This document shows positions 32,695-40,302 of a DNA stretch of 45,636 nt, in pieces. The notes under the pieces were generated by a model. That model was not told where the DNA came from and did not search any database. It was given only the letters and a program-made list of their open reading frames with translations. The DNA lies in NCBI GenBank assembly GCA_017417385.1, contig JAFPZF010000069.1:1-45636 (forward strand), in the 5' to 3' direction. Within the stretch, counting starts at the first letter, position 1, and the number at the start of each line of letters is the position of its first letter. The DNA comes from Bacteroidales bacterium (GTDB lineage: Bacteria > Bacteroidota > Bacteroidia > Bacteroidales > Marinilabiliaceae). Made by a program: the position numbers and the translations under genes.

Positions 32695-33726
32695 TTAATC
32701 CTCCTTGTTCTTGTTCTCTGCCAAACGTTTTACCTCGTTGACTTCGTCTATCAGCTGCTCGGTGGTAGGCAGATAGAGTTTGTACTCACTGGCAAGAATC
32801 GTTTTGTTATCCTCGGGGAGTGTCATACGTACAACAGTATCGTTTTTCTCAGTACAAAGCAATATTCCAATGGTCGGATTCTCATCGGGAAGTTTCTCAT
32901 TACGGTCATAGTAATTGACATACATCTGCAACTGCCCTAAATCCTGATGAGTCAGTTTGCCGGTTTTCAACTCAATGACAACATGACAACGCAACAGGCG
33001 ATTATAGAAAACCAAATCTGCGAAGAACTCATCGTCTTCAAGCAAGATGCGTTTTTGGCGTGCAACGAAGGAGAATCCCTTGCCCATTTCAAGAAGAAAT
33101 TCTGTCAAGTGAGTAATGATTGCTGACTCCAAATCCTTCTCGTAATAACTACTCTCCCTATGAAGCCCAAGAAATTCGAGCACCATCGGATCTTTGATGA
33201 TCTCAGCAGGGTTTTCGGGTATGCGTTCTTTACGAGCCACAGCAAGTACACTCTCTTTGTCGTTGCTCATCAGCAGACGCTCGTAGAGCATCGAATTGAT
33301 TTGTCTTTCCGTCTCGCGAGCTGTCCATGCATTATTGACCGACTCCAACTCATAATACTCACGTTTGTTAGGGTCGGGAATGGATATAAGTAGCTTATAT
33401 TGAGACCAATTCAATTGCGTCCGCACTGTGGACGCAATTGGGTATGTCCTATAAAACTGCCTTGCCCGCTCCAGCTGCCGCACCCCAAATCCGCTGCCAA
33501 ATTCTGGTTCAAGAAGTTTTGCAAGGCTTTTTGTAAGGTATGAGCCATAGTCTGCTCGTTCTTTACCTTGTTGTTCCTCCTCGAAGATACGTTTGCCCAA
33601 ATTCCAATACATTTGCACACGACAGAAATCTACGCTGCGCACAGCATTGGCCTGCGCAGATTCTATAATCTGTCGAGCATCATTATACAAAGTGTTCGTT
33701 TCTGTCTTGTCAATATCTGTTTTCAT
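32695..33726 (-). CDS. DUF1016/YhcG-family PDDEXK nuclease
   Basis: 343 residues. The N-terminal DUF1016 part (RVQMYWNLGKRIFEEEQQG, then SQYKLLISIPDPNKREYYE) precedes a C-terminal PDDEXK-like domain with FFADLVFYNRLLRCHVVIELK and TGKLTHQDLGQLQMYVNYYD, giving the D...ExK pattern. Members commonly sit in type I restriction loci of Bacteroidales; a nuclease role is expected but the function is not settled. AT-rich with unbiased codons. The promoter upstream lies within nested inverted repeats. Confidence 0.9.
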   Translation of the reverse strand: MKTDIDKTETNTLYNDARQIIESAQANAVRSVDFCRVQMYWNLGKRIFEEEQQGKERADYGSYLTKSLAKLLEPEFGSGFGVRQLERARQFYRTYPIASTVRTQLNWSQYKLLISIPDPNKREYYELESVNNAWTARETERQINSMLYERLLMSNDKESVLAVARKERIPENPAEIIKDPMVLEFLGLHRESSYYEKDLESAIITHLTEFLLEMGKGFSFVARQKRILLEDDEFFADLVFYNRLLRCHVVIELKTGKLTHQDLGQLQMYVNYYDRNEKLPDENPTIGILLCTEKNDTVVRMTLPEDNKTILASEYKLYLPTTEQLIDEVNEVKRLAENKNKED

Positions 33727-33738
33727 AACAATGCTATC

Positions 33739-33817
33739 GCGGAAGTTCTAAAGTGGTCAAATCTGACCACTTTGAAATAGGGCACTTGTTCACTTGCAAA
33801 TTTACAAAAACTTCCGC
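33739..33817. repeat. Nested inverted repeats around a promoter (candidate invertible switch)
   Basis: Outer arms GCGGAAGTT (33739-33747) and AACTTCCGC (33809-33817) are perfect 9-bp complements. Inside is a perfect 10-bp dyad, AAAGTGGTCA and TGACCACTTT (33750-33759 and 33764-33773), and a TAAATTTG -7 box. A tyrosine recombinase fragment starts only 19 bp away. The inner dyad alone could be an operator or leader hairpin for the DUF1016 gene. Confidence 0.5.
33797..33804 (-). promoter_or_regulatory. -7 box for DUF1016-hsdS
   Basis: TAAATTTG on the - strand fits TAnnTTTG, about 70 bp upstream of the DUF1016 start. It lies between the arms of the outer inverted repeat, so inversion would turn the promoter away from the gene. 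Confidence 0.6.
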
Positions 33818-33835
33818 AGTCAGCCTCAGTCTCAG

Positions 33836-34205
33836 CTATCCGATGTACTTCTTATGTGCCATCTTGACATTTTTCTGATTCACAATGGCATAGCGTAGCT
33901 TCGTGTCGATGCGCACATGTCCGAGCAGCCGCTGCACCTGCTCGATGGGCATCCCTTTGTCGATAGCCATAGTGGCAAGTGTGCGTCGAAACTTATGAGG
34001 ATGGACTTTAGGCATTTGGAGTGACAATCCAAGACGACGAATGAGTTTCTCTACACCATTGATAGTTAGCCGTCCGAATGGTGCGAAGTTCGAAATGAAG
34101 AGAGCAGGATTATCATCGGTGCGCTCACTGAGGTAATTCTGCAAATGGAGCTTGGCCCGTGCGTTGAAGTAGACAAGGCGTTCCTCGCCTCCTCCTTTAA
34201 CATTC
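33836..34205 (-). pseudogene. Truncated tyrosine recombinase (C-terminal catalytic part)
   Basis: About 120 residues of a Xer/phage-integrase catalytic domain. HPHKFRRTLATMAID holds the HxxR motif, LLGHVRIDTKLRYAIV the second His and the region of the nucleophile Tyr (LRY), and the tail NVKMAHKKYIG matches the family end. The first Arg/Lys-containing half and the whole core-binding domain are missing; similarity begins at KGGGEERLVYFNARAK near 34203, next to native DNA. It is a broken recombinase, probably from a type I restriction shufflon. Plain codon use, AT-rich. Confidence 0.88.
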
Positions 34206-34225
34206 GTCGCCCCCACTCCCGCCCG

Positions 34226-34264
34226 ACAAAAAACAGCCCTGCCACCGTTCCCGGCAGCAGGGCT
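34226..34264 (-). terminator. Terminator of the BspA-like gene
   Basis: AGCCCTGC and GCAGGGCT (34257-34264 with 34235-34242) form a perfect stem on the - strand with extra inner pairs, then six T (34228-34233). It marks the native boundary next to the recombinase fragment. Confidence 0.9.
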
Positions 34265-34287
34265 AATATCCTCTAACTCGTGTTCGT

Positions 34288-35799
34288 TTACTTCTCCATC
34301 ACAATCCTCGCCTTCCCATTCTCCACAACAACATACATCCCCTTTCTCAATCCTTCCGTCGTCTTTCCCTCATACCTTCCCGACATGTCATAAACCCCGT
34401 CTTCACTCTTCGCCCCTGCTACCTCCACCGTCTTTGTCGGGATTCCGCTGCTTATCTCTACGTATATATTATTATTTCCCCATTTTTCTTCATATTTCTC
34501 TTTCGTGCCTTGTGGCACATAAATGGTGATTCCACTCACTCCCAGTACACATTCACTTGGCTCCTCTATCAGGCTCGTAATACTCTCAAGCCCACGGCAA
34601 CCCGAGAAAGCACTCTTTCCTATGCTCGTCACGCTACTCGGTATCTCCACGCTCGTCAACCCGCTGCAACCTTCGAAAGCATACGCCCCTATGCTCGTAA
34701 CGCTGTTAGGTATCTTTAGATCTCCCGTCAACCCGCTTTCCGCGAAAGCCTCGTCCCCTATGCTCGTCACGCCGCCCAGTATCTCCACGCTCGTCAGCCC
34801 GCTGCAACCCGAGAAAGCTCTCTTCCCTATGCTCGTAACGCTACTCGGTATCGTCACGCTCGTCAACCCGCTGCAACCATTAAAAGCATCTATCCCTATG
34901 CTCGTAACGCTACTCGGTATCGTCGTCTTCTTACATCCCGCAACCAAGGTGTTTGACTCTGTCTCAATTATTGCGTTACTGTTGTCCCTGCTGTCATATT
35001 TTGTATTACCCGTTTCCACCTTTATGCTCTCTATTCCGCCGCAACCTGCGAAAGCCCCGTTCACTATGACCGTCACGCTACTCGGTATCTCCACGCTCGT
35101 CAGCCCGCTGCAACCATAGAAAGCTCTCTCACCTATGCTCGTCACGCTACTCGGTATCTCCACGCTCGTCAACCCTCTGCAACCATTAAAAGCATCTCTC
35201 CCTATGCTCGTAACGCTACTCGGTATCGTCGTCTTCTTACATCCCGCAACCAAGGTGTTTGACTCTGTCTCTATTATTGCGTTGCAGTTGTCCCTGCTGT
35301 CATATTTTGTATTACCAATTTCCACCTTTATGCTCTCGACCCCTGTGCAATCACAGAAAGCACCTCTCCCTATGCTCGTCACGCTACTCGGTATCTCCAC
35401 GCTCGTCAGCCCGCTGCAACCACGGAAAGCATTATTCCCTATGCTCGTAACGCTACTCGGCATCTCCACGCTCGTCAGCCCGCTGCAACCACGGAAAGCA
35501 TTATCCCCTATGCTCGTAACGATACTCGGCATCTCCACGCTCGTCAACCCGCTGCGAAGATAGAAAGCCTCGTCCCCTATGCTAGTCACGCTATAAGTCT
35601 TCCCGTCACTCGGACTCGTTACTGTCGACGAGATTTTCAACTCTCCCTCAACACTCCCGTTTCTGCTAACACTCACACTCTCCCCATCATCATTCACAGT
35701 GAAATTCAGATTCCCGATAGTAAAACTATCAGCCGCCTTTCCCTGCACTGCCACCATCAGCACGCAAACCATCATCAACAATGTCACTATCTTTCTCAT
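34288..35799 (-). CDS. BspA-type leucine-rich repeat surface protein
   Basis: 503 residues with a signal peptide (MRKIVTLLMMVCVLMVAVQG). About 14 LRR_5/TpLRR repeats of 23 residues follow, with consensus SVEIPSSVTSIGxxAFxGCS. Two inserts (ESIKVEIGNTKYDSRDN and its near copy) break the array. The C-terminus GVYDMSGRYEGKTTEGLRKG resembles the tail of the secreted protein at 13011. BspA proteins are exposed adhesins of oral and gut Bacteroidales that bind fibronectin or host cells; binding here is inferred. A 306-bp (102-codon) block is duplicated almost exactly (about 34859-35013 and 35165-35319). Confidence 0.92.
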   Translation of the reverse strand: MRKIVTLLMMVCVLMVAVQGKAADSFTIGNLNFTVNDDGESVSVSRNGSVEGELKISSTVTSPSDGKTYSVTSIGDEAFYLRSGLTSVEMPSIVTSIGDNAFRGCSGLTSVEMPSSVTSIGNNAFRGCSGLTSVEIPSSVTSIGRGAFCDCTGVESIKVEIGNTKYDSRDNCNAIIETESNTLVAGCKKTTIPSSVTSIGRDAFNGCRGLTSVEIPSSVTSIGERAFYGCSGLTSVEIPSSVTVIVNGAFAGCGGIESIKVETGNTKYDSRDNSNAIIETESNTLVAGCKKTTIPSSVTSIGIDAFNGCSGLTSVTIPSSVTSIGKRAFSGCSGLTSVEILGGVTSIGDEAFAESGLTGDLKIPNSVTSIGAYAFEGCSGLTSVEIPSSVTSIGKSAFSGCRGLESITSLIEEPSECVLGVSGITIYVPQGTKEKYEEKWGNNNIYVEISSGIPTKTVEVAGAKSEDGVYDMSGRYEGKTTEGLRKGMYVVVENGKARIVMEK

Positions 35800-35870
35800 A
35801 CGTTTTCATGTTTTTCTGAGCCTCACTCTCTTTCTTCCCTTTCTTCCCTTTTCTCCTAATAAACCCCACG

Positions 35871-36057
35871 AAAAAAGACGTAAGCCGTTCGTTTGATTTG
35901 ATTATTGGAAACTGATGGCTCTGGTAAACCTATGACGACCAATAAGCACGAAACGGCTCTCGCCCAAGGCGTGAACCATCGCTCGCTTATTCCCCTGTCT
36001 TAAAATTTACCAGATTTTTCAGTTTGAGAATAAGAGCGTTAAGCTCAAAATGTTATA
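35871..36057 (-). ncRNA. Rod-shaped structured RNA, 6S RNA (ssrS) candidate
   Basis: On the - strand, complementary blocks nest in order into one long rod: TTATT/AATAA (36029-36033 with 35902-35906), AAACTGA/TCAGTTT (36019-36025 with 35909-35915), CTGGTAAA/TTTACCAG (36006-36013 with 35921-35928), a large open bubble of about 14 and 12 nt, then AATAAGC/GCTTATT (35985-35991 with 35941-35947), GGTT/AGCC and CGCC/GGCG with a TTG loop. A T6 run follows (35871-35876). A closed stem, central bubble and terminal stem-loop of about 180 nt is the 6S RNA layout, which traps RNA polymerase. The family was not checked. The gap 35800-36294 holds no protein gene. Confidence 0.55.
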
Positions 36058-36101
36058 CTTCTTGTTTTCTTTATCTCCTTGTATTTCTTTTATTCAGTTT
36101 G

Positions 36102-36109
36102 CAAATATA
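36102..36109 (-). promoter_or_regulatory. Possible -7 box for the rod-shaped RNA
   Basis: TATATTTG on the - strand fits TAnnTTTG, about 60 bp before the first paired block. It could serve the RNA or a long leader of the BspA-like gene. Confidence 0.45.
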
Positions 36110-36294
36110 ATCATCTTTCTCTTTCCTATCCTCCCTTCGCTGATTATCTTTCCACGCCATTCCTCTCGCACCTCCACTTAAATCATCCCCGACCACCTCT
36201 CTCTTCTCGTTGGCGCTTACTACGATACGTGTTTCTATGTACTCGTTTTTGGATGGGACAAGTCTGGCTCCCGTCTCCTCACTATCTCGCCTAC

Positions 36295-37044
36295 CTATTT
36301 GTCTCCCGTCGGCCCTACAACTGTGCAGACGAGTCTCATGCCGATTTCTCCATCTCTCATCTCCGGAGCATACGCGTCTCGATATGCGCTCCGACTTCTG
36401 TCCGCCCGACCGCCGAAGCTGCCCCCTCGGATGACCCGGCTATCTCCCTCCTGCGGCCCCCTGGGCTCCACTACTGCCTCCGTCGGATATTCTCCATACC
36501 AGTCCGCGCACCACTCACACACGTTGCCCGACATGTCATAGACTCCTATCTCGTTCGCCTTCTTCTGCCCGACGGGGTGCGTCTCTCCCCCAGCATTGCC
36601 CTTATGCCACGCCACTTCGTCAGGCTCGTCCCCCCCGGCATACTTATATCCTTTAGAGCGATTTCCACCCCTCGCGGCATACTCCCACTGCGCCTCTGTT
36701 GGCAGTGCGAAGCGTACGCCTTCAACCTGCCCGTTGAGCTTCTCGACGAACGCTTGGCAGTCGCCCCAGAAGACGTTCTCCACTGGCCTTTCGTCGTCAC
36801 CCCTCATCTTCGACGGATTGCTCCCCATGACGGCGCTCCACAGCGCTTGCGTCACTTGTGTCTCGCCAATATAGTAGTCCTGTGTGAGCGTCACTTCGTG
36901 CGCTCTCTTGTCGTCATAATACTGGTCCCCATCTCTTTCAGGCTCTCGCCCCATGACGAACGTCCCATGCTCGACGAGTATCATGTCGAACGAGACTCCA
37001 CCAATGCTGTATGTGAGTCTCCGCGGGTGTCCTTTCTGTTCCAT
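36295..37044 (-). CDS. SUMF1/FGE-like protein without the catalytic Cys pair
   Basis: 249 residues of the formylglycine-generating-enzyme-like (SUMF1) fold: GGVSFDMILVEHGTFVMG, YYIGETQVTQALWSAVMG, RFALPTEAQWEYAARGG, VYDMSGNVCEWCADWYGE and VIRGGSFGG in the usual order. True FGE has two Cys after RGGSW; here RGGSFGGRADRSRSAYRD has none, so sulfatase activation is unlikely. Many Bacteroidetes SUMF1 proteins of this kind have unknown binding roles. No signal peptide. An in-frame start at 37098 is possible; ATG 37044 has GGAG just upstream. Confidence 0.9.
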   Translation of the reverse strand: MEQKGHPRRLTYSIGGVSFDMILVEHGTFVMGREPERDGDQYYDDKRAHEVTLTQDYYIGETQVTQALWSAVMGSNPSKMRGDDERPVENVFWGDCQAFVEKLNGQVEGVRFALPTEAQWEYAARGGNRSKGYKYAGGDEPDEVAWHKGNAGGETHPVGQKKANEIGVYDMSGNVCEWCADWYGEYPTEAVVEPRGPQEGDSRVIRGGSFGGRADRSRSAYRDAYAPEMRDGEIGMRLVCTVVGPTGDK

Positions 37045-37130
37045 ATCTCCTGCTTTATCTTCTCTTTTTCTCTCTTGCGCGCCTCCACATACCCCCATCC
37101 TTCCCTCCTCTCTTCCGTCTGTCCGTGCAT

Positions 37131-37172
37131 AATAATAGCCGAGGCCCTTTCGAACCTCGGCACTATTTTTTA
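37131..37172 (-). terminator. Terminator of the recJ-to-synthetase operon (bidirectional)
   Basis: GCCGAGG and CCTCGGC (37138-37144 and 37155-37161) form a perfect 7-bp stem; the + strand side has a T6 run, the - strand side TATTATTAT. It lies between the synthetase stop and the SUMF1-like gene. Confidence 0.8.
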
Positions 37173-37224
37173 GGGGAGTTCTAGAAAAAGCAATTTATAG
37201 AAGTTTCCTTCTGTCACTTGGTTT

Positions 37225-39711
37225 CTACGCCGCCGTACCTTCCTCCTGACACTTCTTAATCTTCTTATACGTCTCCTCCGTCAGGCTCTCATAACTCGAG
37301 TCCTGCCTCGGATACACTGGGTCAAGGAACTCGACCTGTACCCTGTGCGGATGCGGGAACTTGCTGCCCTTCGGCATCGCCTCATACGCCCCCTTGATGG
37401 AGACTGGCACTACCGGTATGTTCAGCTCCTTGCTAAGTATGGCAAAGGTCTTCTTGAACTCTCCGAGCTTGCCCGTCAGCGTCCTCGTCCCCTCCGGGAA
37501 GATGATGAGGTTCTTCTTCTTCTTCAGCGCCTCGCCGAGCTTCTGTATGCTGTCCTTCAGGTTGCTCATGTCCATGACGATGACGTTGTGAGTCGCCGCC
37601 ACTGCCTTGATGAACGGCCTCTTGACGTGCTGCTCCTTGGCGTAGAAATAGGTGTTCTTTATCGCCCTCCACTTCAGGAACGACATGACGAACAGTCCGT
37701 CTATGAAGCTCTGATGATTCGGAGCTATGATGACTGGCCCGTCGGGTATCTTGTCGAGCCCCTTGCCGGTCAACTTGAAGAACATCTTCAGGAATGGCTT
37801 CATCATCGCAACTGCTATCCGACCCGTCGCCCACGTCTGAGGCAACCTGAGGTTGGTATGCTCCCTCAGTATCTTCTTCCAGTCTATCTTCTCTACGCTG
37901 GTCTTGGTCTTCCTCTCCGCTACGGCCTCCGCCATCTCCCCGACTGACTTGAACGCCGCTATGTCGTCGGTCGTCATCTGCATGCCGAAACTGCCGTTCA
38001 GGAACACCTGTAACCCTACCTTGTCGAGCGAGTCGAACGCGAGGTCGAGCTCTATGTGGTCGGTCGGGTGGACCTTACACTTCTTCTCCTCCTCGATGTA
38101 CTTCTTGATGATGGCATACTCCTCGTTGAGCTCCGCCTCGCTCTCGGCCTCGACTTCCTCCTTCTTCTCGCCCTCCTCGAGTATCGCCCCGAGCTTGTAT
38201 CTCTGGAGCTTCTCGAGCTTGGTCCTCGGGAGGTCGCCCCTAAAGACCTTCAGGCTGAAGATCTTCTTATACGCCGCCGCCTCGGCATTGTACTTGTCGA
38301 GGACTTCCCACTTTATCTTCTGCTCGACTTCCTCGTCGCTCATCCCGACGACTGCCGCCCTCTGAGGAACGATTATCGCGACGAGCTGGTCGTCCTTGTC
38401 GGTGACGGCCGCCTCCTTGACATACGTGTTGTACGCCTCGAGATGATGCTCTATCTCGGTCGGATTGACGTTCTTGCCGTTCGAGAGGACTATTATCTCC
38501 TTCCGACGACCAGTGACGACGACTCTGCCGTTATCGTCGATATACCCGAGGTCGCCTGTGTGTATCCACCCGTCAGGATCAAGCACGTCCGCGGTCTCCT
38601 CTGGCCTGTTGTAATACCCGAGCATGACGTTCCGTCCCCTCGCACATATCTCGCCGTCTCTTATCTCGACTTCGACGCTCGGGACAGGCTGCCCACTTGC
38701 TCCCGGCTTTATGTCGTCCGGCCTCGTGAACGCTATCATCGGCGCACACTCGGTCATTCCATATCCTTCGAGCACGTCGAGACCCAGCGTCTTCATGGTC
38801 TGCGCGACGACTGGGTCCAGCGCCGCTCCGCCACTGACGAAGTACTTGACACGCCCGCCCATCTTCTTCCTGACGGACCCGAAGACGAGCTTCGACAACT
38901 TGCTGCTCCCGACTTTCTCACACATCCTGTATAGCATCGACGCGACGCCGCTCTTGTCTATCTTGCTCTTGATGCCCTTCGCAAGCATGGAATACAGCCT
39001 CGGGACGCCGACTATTATGCTGACGTGCGCCCCCTGCATGGTCGCCATCAGATCCGGCGCACTCATGCTCGGACATATCGCGACGGTGCCTCCCGTGAAG
39101 AATGGCGCCATCGCCGTGCCTGCCAACGGCAATACGTGATGCAGCGGCAGCAGGATCATCGTCATGTCCTCTGGCTTGAATATCTCGACCTCGACACTGA
39201 CGGCCCTGACGTTGACGCGCAGGTTCTCAAACGACAGCATGACGCCCTTCGGACTGCCCGTCGTCCCACTCGTGTATATGATGACTGCCATGTCCGAGTC
39301 CGCCCTGTCAAAGGCTGAGACGACGTCTCCAGCCTCGCCGTCCTCGACCGCGCTGTCTATCTCTATGACTTTGCACTCCCCGCCCTGCTTCTCTATGGCC
39401 TGCCTGCCCGTAGACCCCGTCACCTCCGACAAGACTACGACGTTGGGCTTGCAGTCGTTGAGTATATACGAGAGGTCACTGACGCCAGACGTGCTGTCAA
39501 CCGGCACGGCTACTGCACCAGCCTCCCATATTCCGTACAAGGCATACAGCCACCCAGCCCTGTTCTCGCTGAATATGACTACCTTGTCACCAGCCTTCAC
39601 ACCCTCTGCCTTCAGTCGCTCGGCAAACGTGTGTATCCTGCAGAGCATCTCATGATACGTTATCTGACGCTCCGCAGTCCAAATAGCAGTTTTATTATAT
39701 TCTTTGATCAT
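37225..39711 (-). CDS. Acyl-CoA/acyl-ACP synthetase - carrier domain - PlsC acyltransferase fusion
   Basis: 828 residues in three parts. Residues about 1-520 are an AMP-forming adenylating enzyme: YTSGTTGSPKGVML (P-loop), VLEGYGMTECAP, GWIHTGDLGYID. Residues about 555-625 look like an acyl carrier domain, with LAFDSLDKVGLQVFL holding a possible phosphopantetheine Ser. Residues about 650-828 are a PlsC acyltransferase with NHQSFIDG (HxxxxD) and FPEGTRT. The chain could activate a fatty acid, hold it on its own carrier and pass it to a lysophospholipid, like a bacterial Aas enzyme with a built-in ACP (inference). ATG at 39711, 23 bp after the upstream gene, opens the conserved MIKEYNKTAIW; an in-frame start at 39795 would overlap that gene. 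Confidence 0.93.
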   Translation of the reverse strand: MIKEYNKTAIWTAERQITYHEMLCRIHTFAERLKAEGVKAGDKVVIFSENRAGWLYALYGIWEAGAVAVPVDSTSGVSDLSYILNDCKPNVVVLSEVTGSTGRQAIEKQGGECKVIEIDSAVEDGEAGDVVSAFDRADSDMAVIIYTSGTTGSPKGVMLSFENLRVNVRAVSVEVEIFKPEDMTMILLPLHHVLPLAGTAMAPFFTGGTVAICPSMSAPDLMATMQGAHVSIIVGVPRLYSMLAKGIKSKIDKSGVASMLYRMCEKVGSSKLSKLVFGSVRKKMGGRVKYFVSGGAALDPVVAQTMKTLGLDVLEGYGMTECAPMIAFTRPDDIKPGASGQPVPSVEVEIRDGEICARGRNVMLGYYNRPEETADVLDPDGWIHTGDLGYIDDNGRVVVTGRRKEIIVLSNGKNVNPTEIEHHLEAYNTYVKEAAVTDKDDQLVAIIVPQRAAVVGMSDEEVEQKIKWEVLDKYNAEAAAYKKIFSLKVFRGDLPRTKLEKLQRYKLGAILEEGEKKEEVEAESEAELNEEYAIIKKYIEEEKKCKVHPTDHIELDLAFDSLDKVGLQVFLNGSFGMQMTTDDIAAFKSVGEMAEAVAERKTKTSVEKIDWKKILREHTNLRLPQTWATGRIAVAMMKPFLKMFFKLTGKGLDKIPDGPVIIAPNHQSFIDGLFVMSFLKWRAIKNTYFYAKEQHVKRPFIKAVAATHNVIVMDMSNLKDSIQKLGEALKKKKNLIIFPEGTRTLTGKLGEFKKTFAILSKELNIPVVPVSIKGAYEAMPKGSKFPHPHRVQVEFLDPVYPRQDSSYESLTEETYKKIKKCQEEGTAA

Positions 39712-39734
39712 AGTCTTGACCTGTTGCACCCTCT

Positions 39735-40280
39735 CTATCCGAGCAATAGCGCACTCTCGTCCGCAAGAGTCGTGCCACCACCACTCTCCTGCCACTTGCC
39801 ATTGTCTATCAGGTGCTTCTTCAATATGAGGAAGTATGTCAGTGGAAACTCGTTGGCCTGCCAGACCTGCTGATAGTTCAGCAACCCTGAATCTTTGATG
39901 AATACGTCTAGCGCGCCAACTATCTTCGAGATAAATAGGTCCTCGTCACATTCCCCCTTGACGATCTCGACCTCGTCGTCACCAAAAAACTCACAACTCT
40001 GTGTTATGCGTATCTCGAGCCGCCCCCCCTTCTTGGCTGTCAATGTCCAATTGTAACTCTCCGACTCACAATACCAGATAAAGCCCGCCGTGTTCTCGCC
40101 CTCCCATAGCTGGGAAGGATTCGTGACCATCGCCGCCATCGCACTCAGCATGTCCCCAAGCGGATTGCAAACGTTTGTCAGCTCGAACTCGTTCTCTACG
40201 CCATCAAAGACGAACACCGCCAGCGCCGCCCCAGGCTGCGTCAGCTCGAACGAGAAGGTTATTGTTTCTCCTGACGTCAT
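39735..40280 (-). CDS. Conserved-context protein of unknown function
   Basis: 181 residues from ATG 40280 (a GTG at 40310, overlapping the regulator stop, is an alternative). ETITFSFELTQPGAALAVFVF and RLEIRITQSCEFFGDDEVEI suggest beta strands; the C-terminal third (about 115-165) is helical. No signal peptide, membrane segment or known motif. The operon place between an NtrC-type regulator and an acyl-activating fusion hints at an envelope-lipid or stress role (inference only). Confidence 0.7.
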   Translation of the reverse strand: MTSGETITFSFELTQPGAALAVFVFDGVENEFELTNVCNPLGDMLSAMAAMVTNPSQLWEGENTAGFIWYCESESYNWTLTAKKGGRLEIRITQSCEFFGDDEVEIVKGECDEDLFISKIVGALDVFIKDSGLLNYQQVWQANEFPLTYFLILKKHLIDNGKWQESGGGTTLADESALLLG

Positions 40281-40302
40281 CGGCTTTCCTGTTTTCTTCT
40301 GT

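Noticed and set aside
34510-35563. Regularly spaced repeats that could suggest a CRISPR array
   Set aside because: The repeats are in frame with the BspA-like protein, 69 bp per LRR unit, with degenerate rather than identical copies and no unique spacers. No CRISPR array or cas gene is visible in the window.
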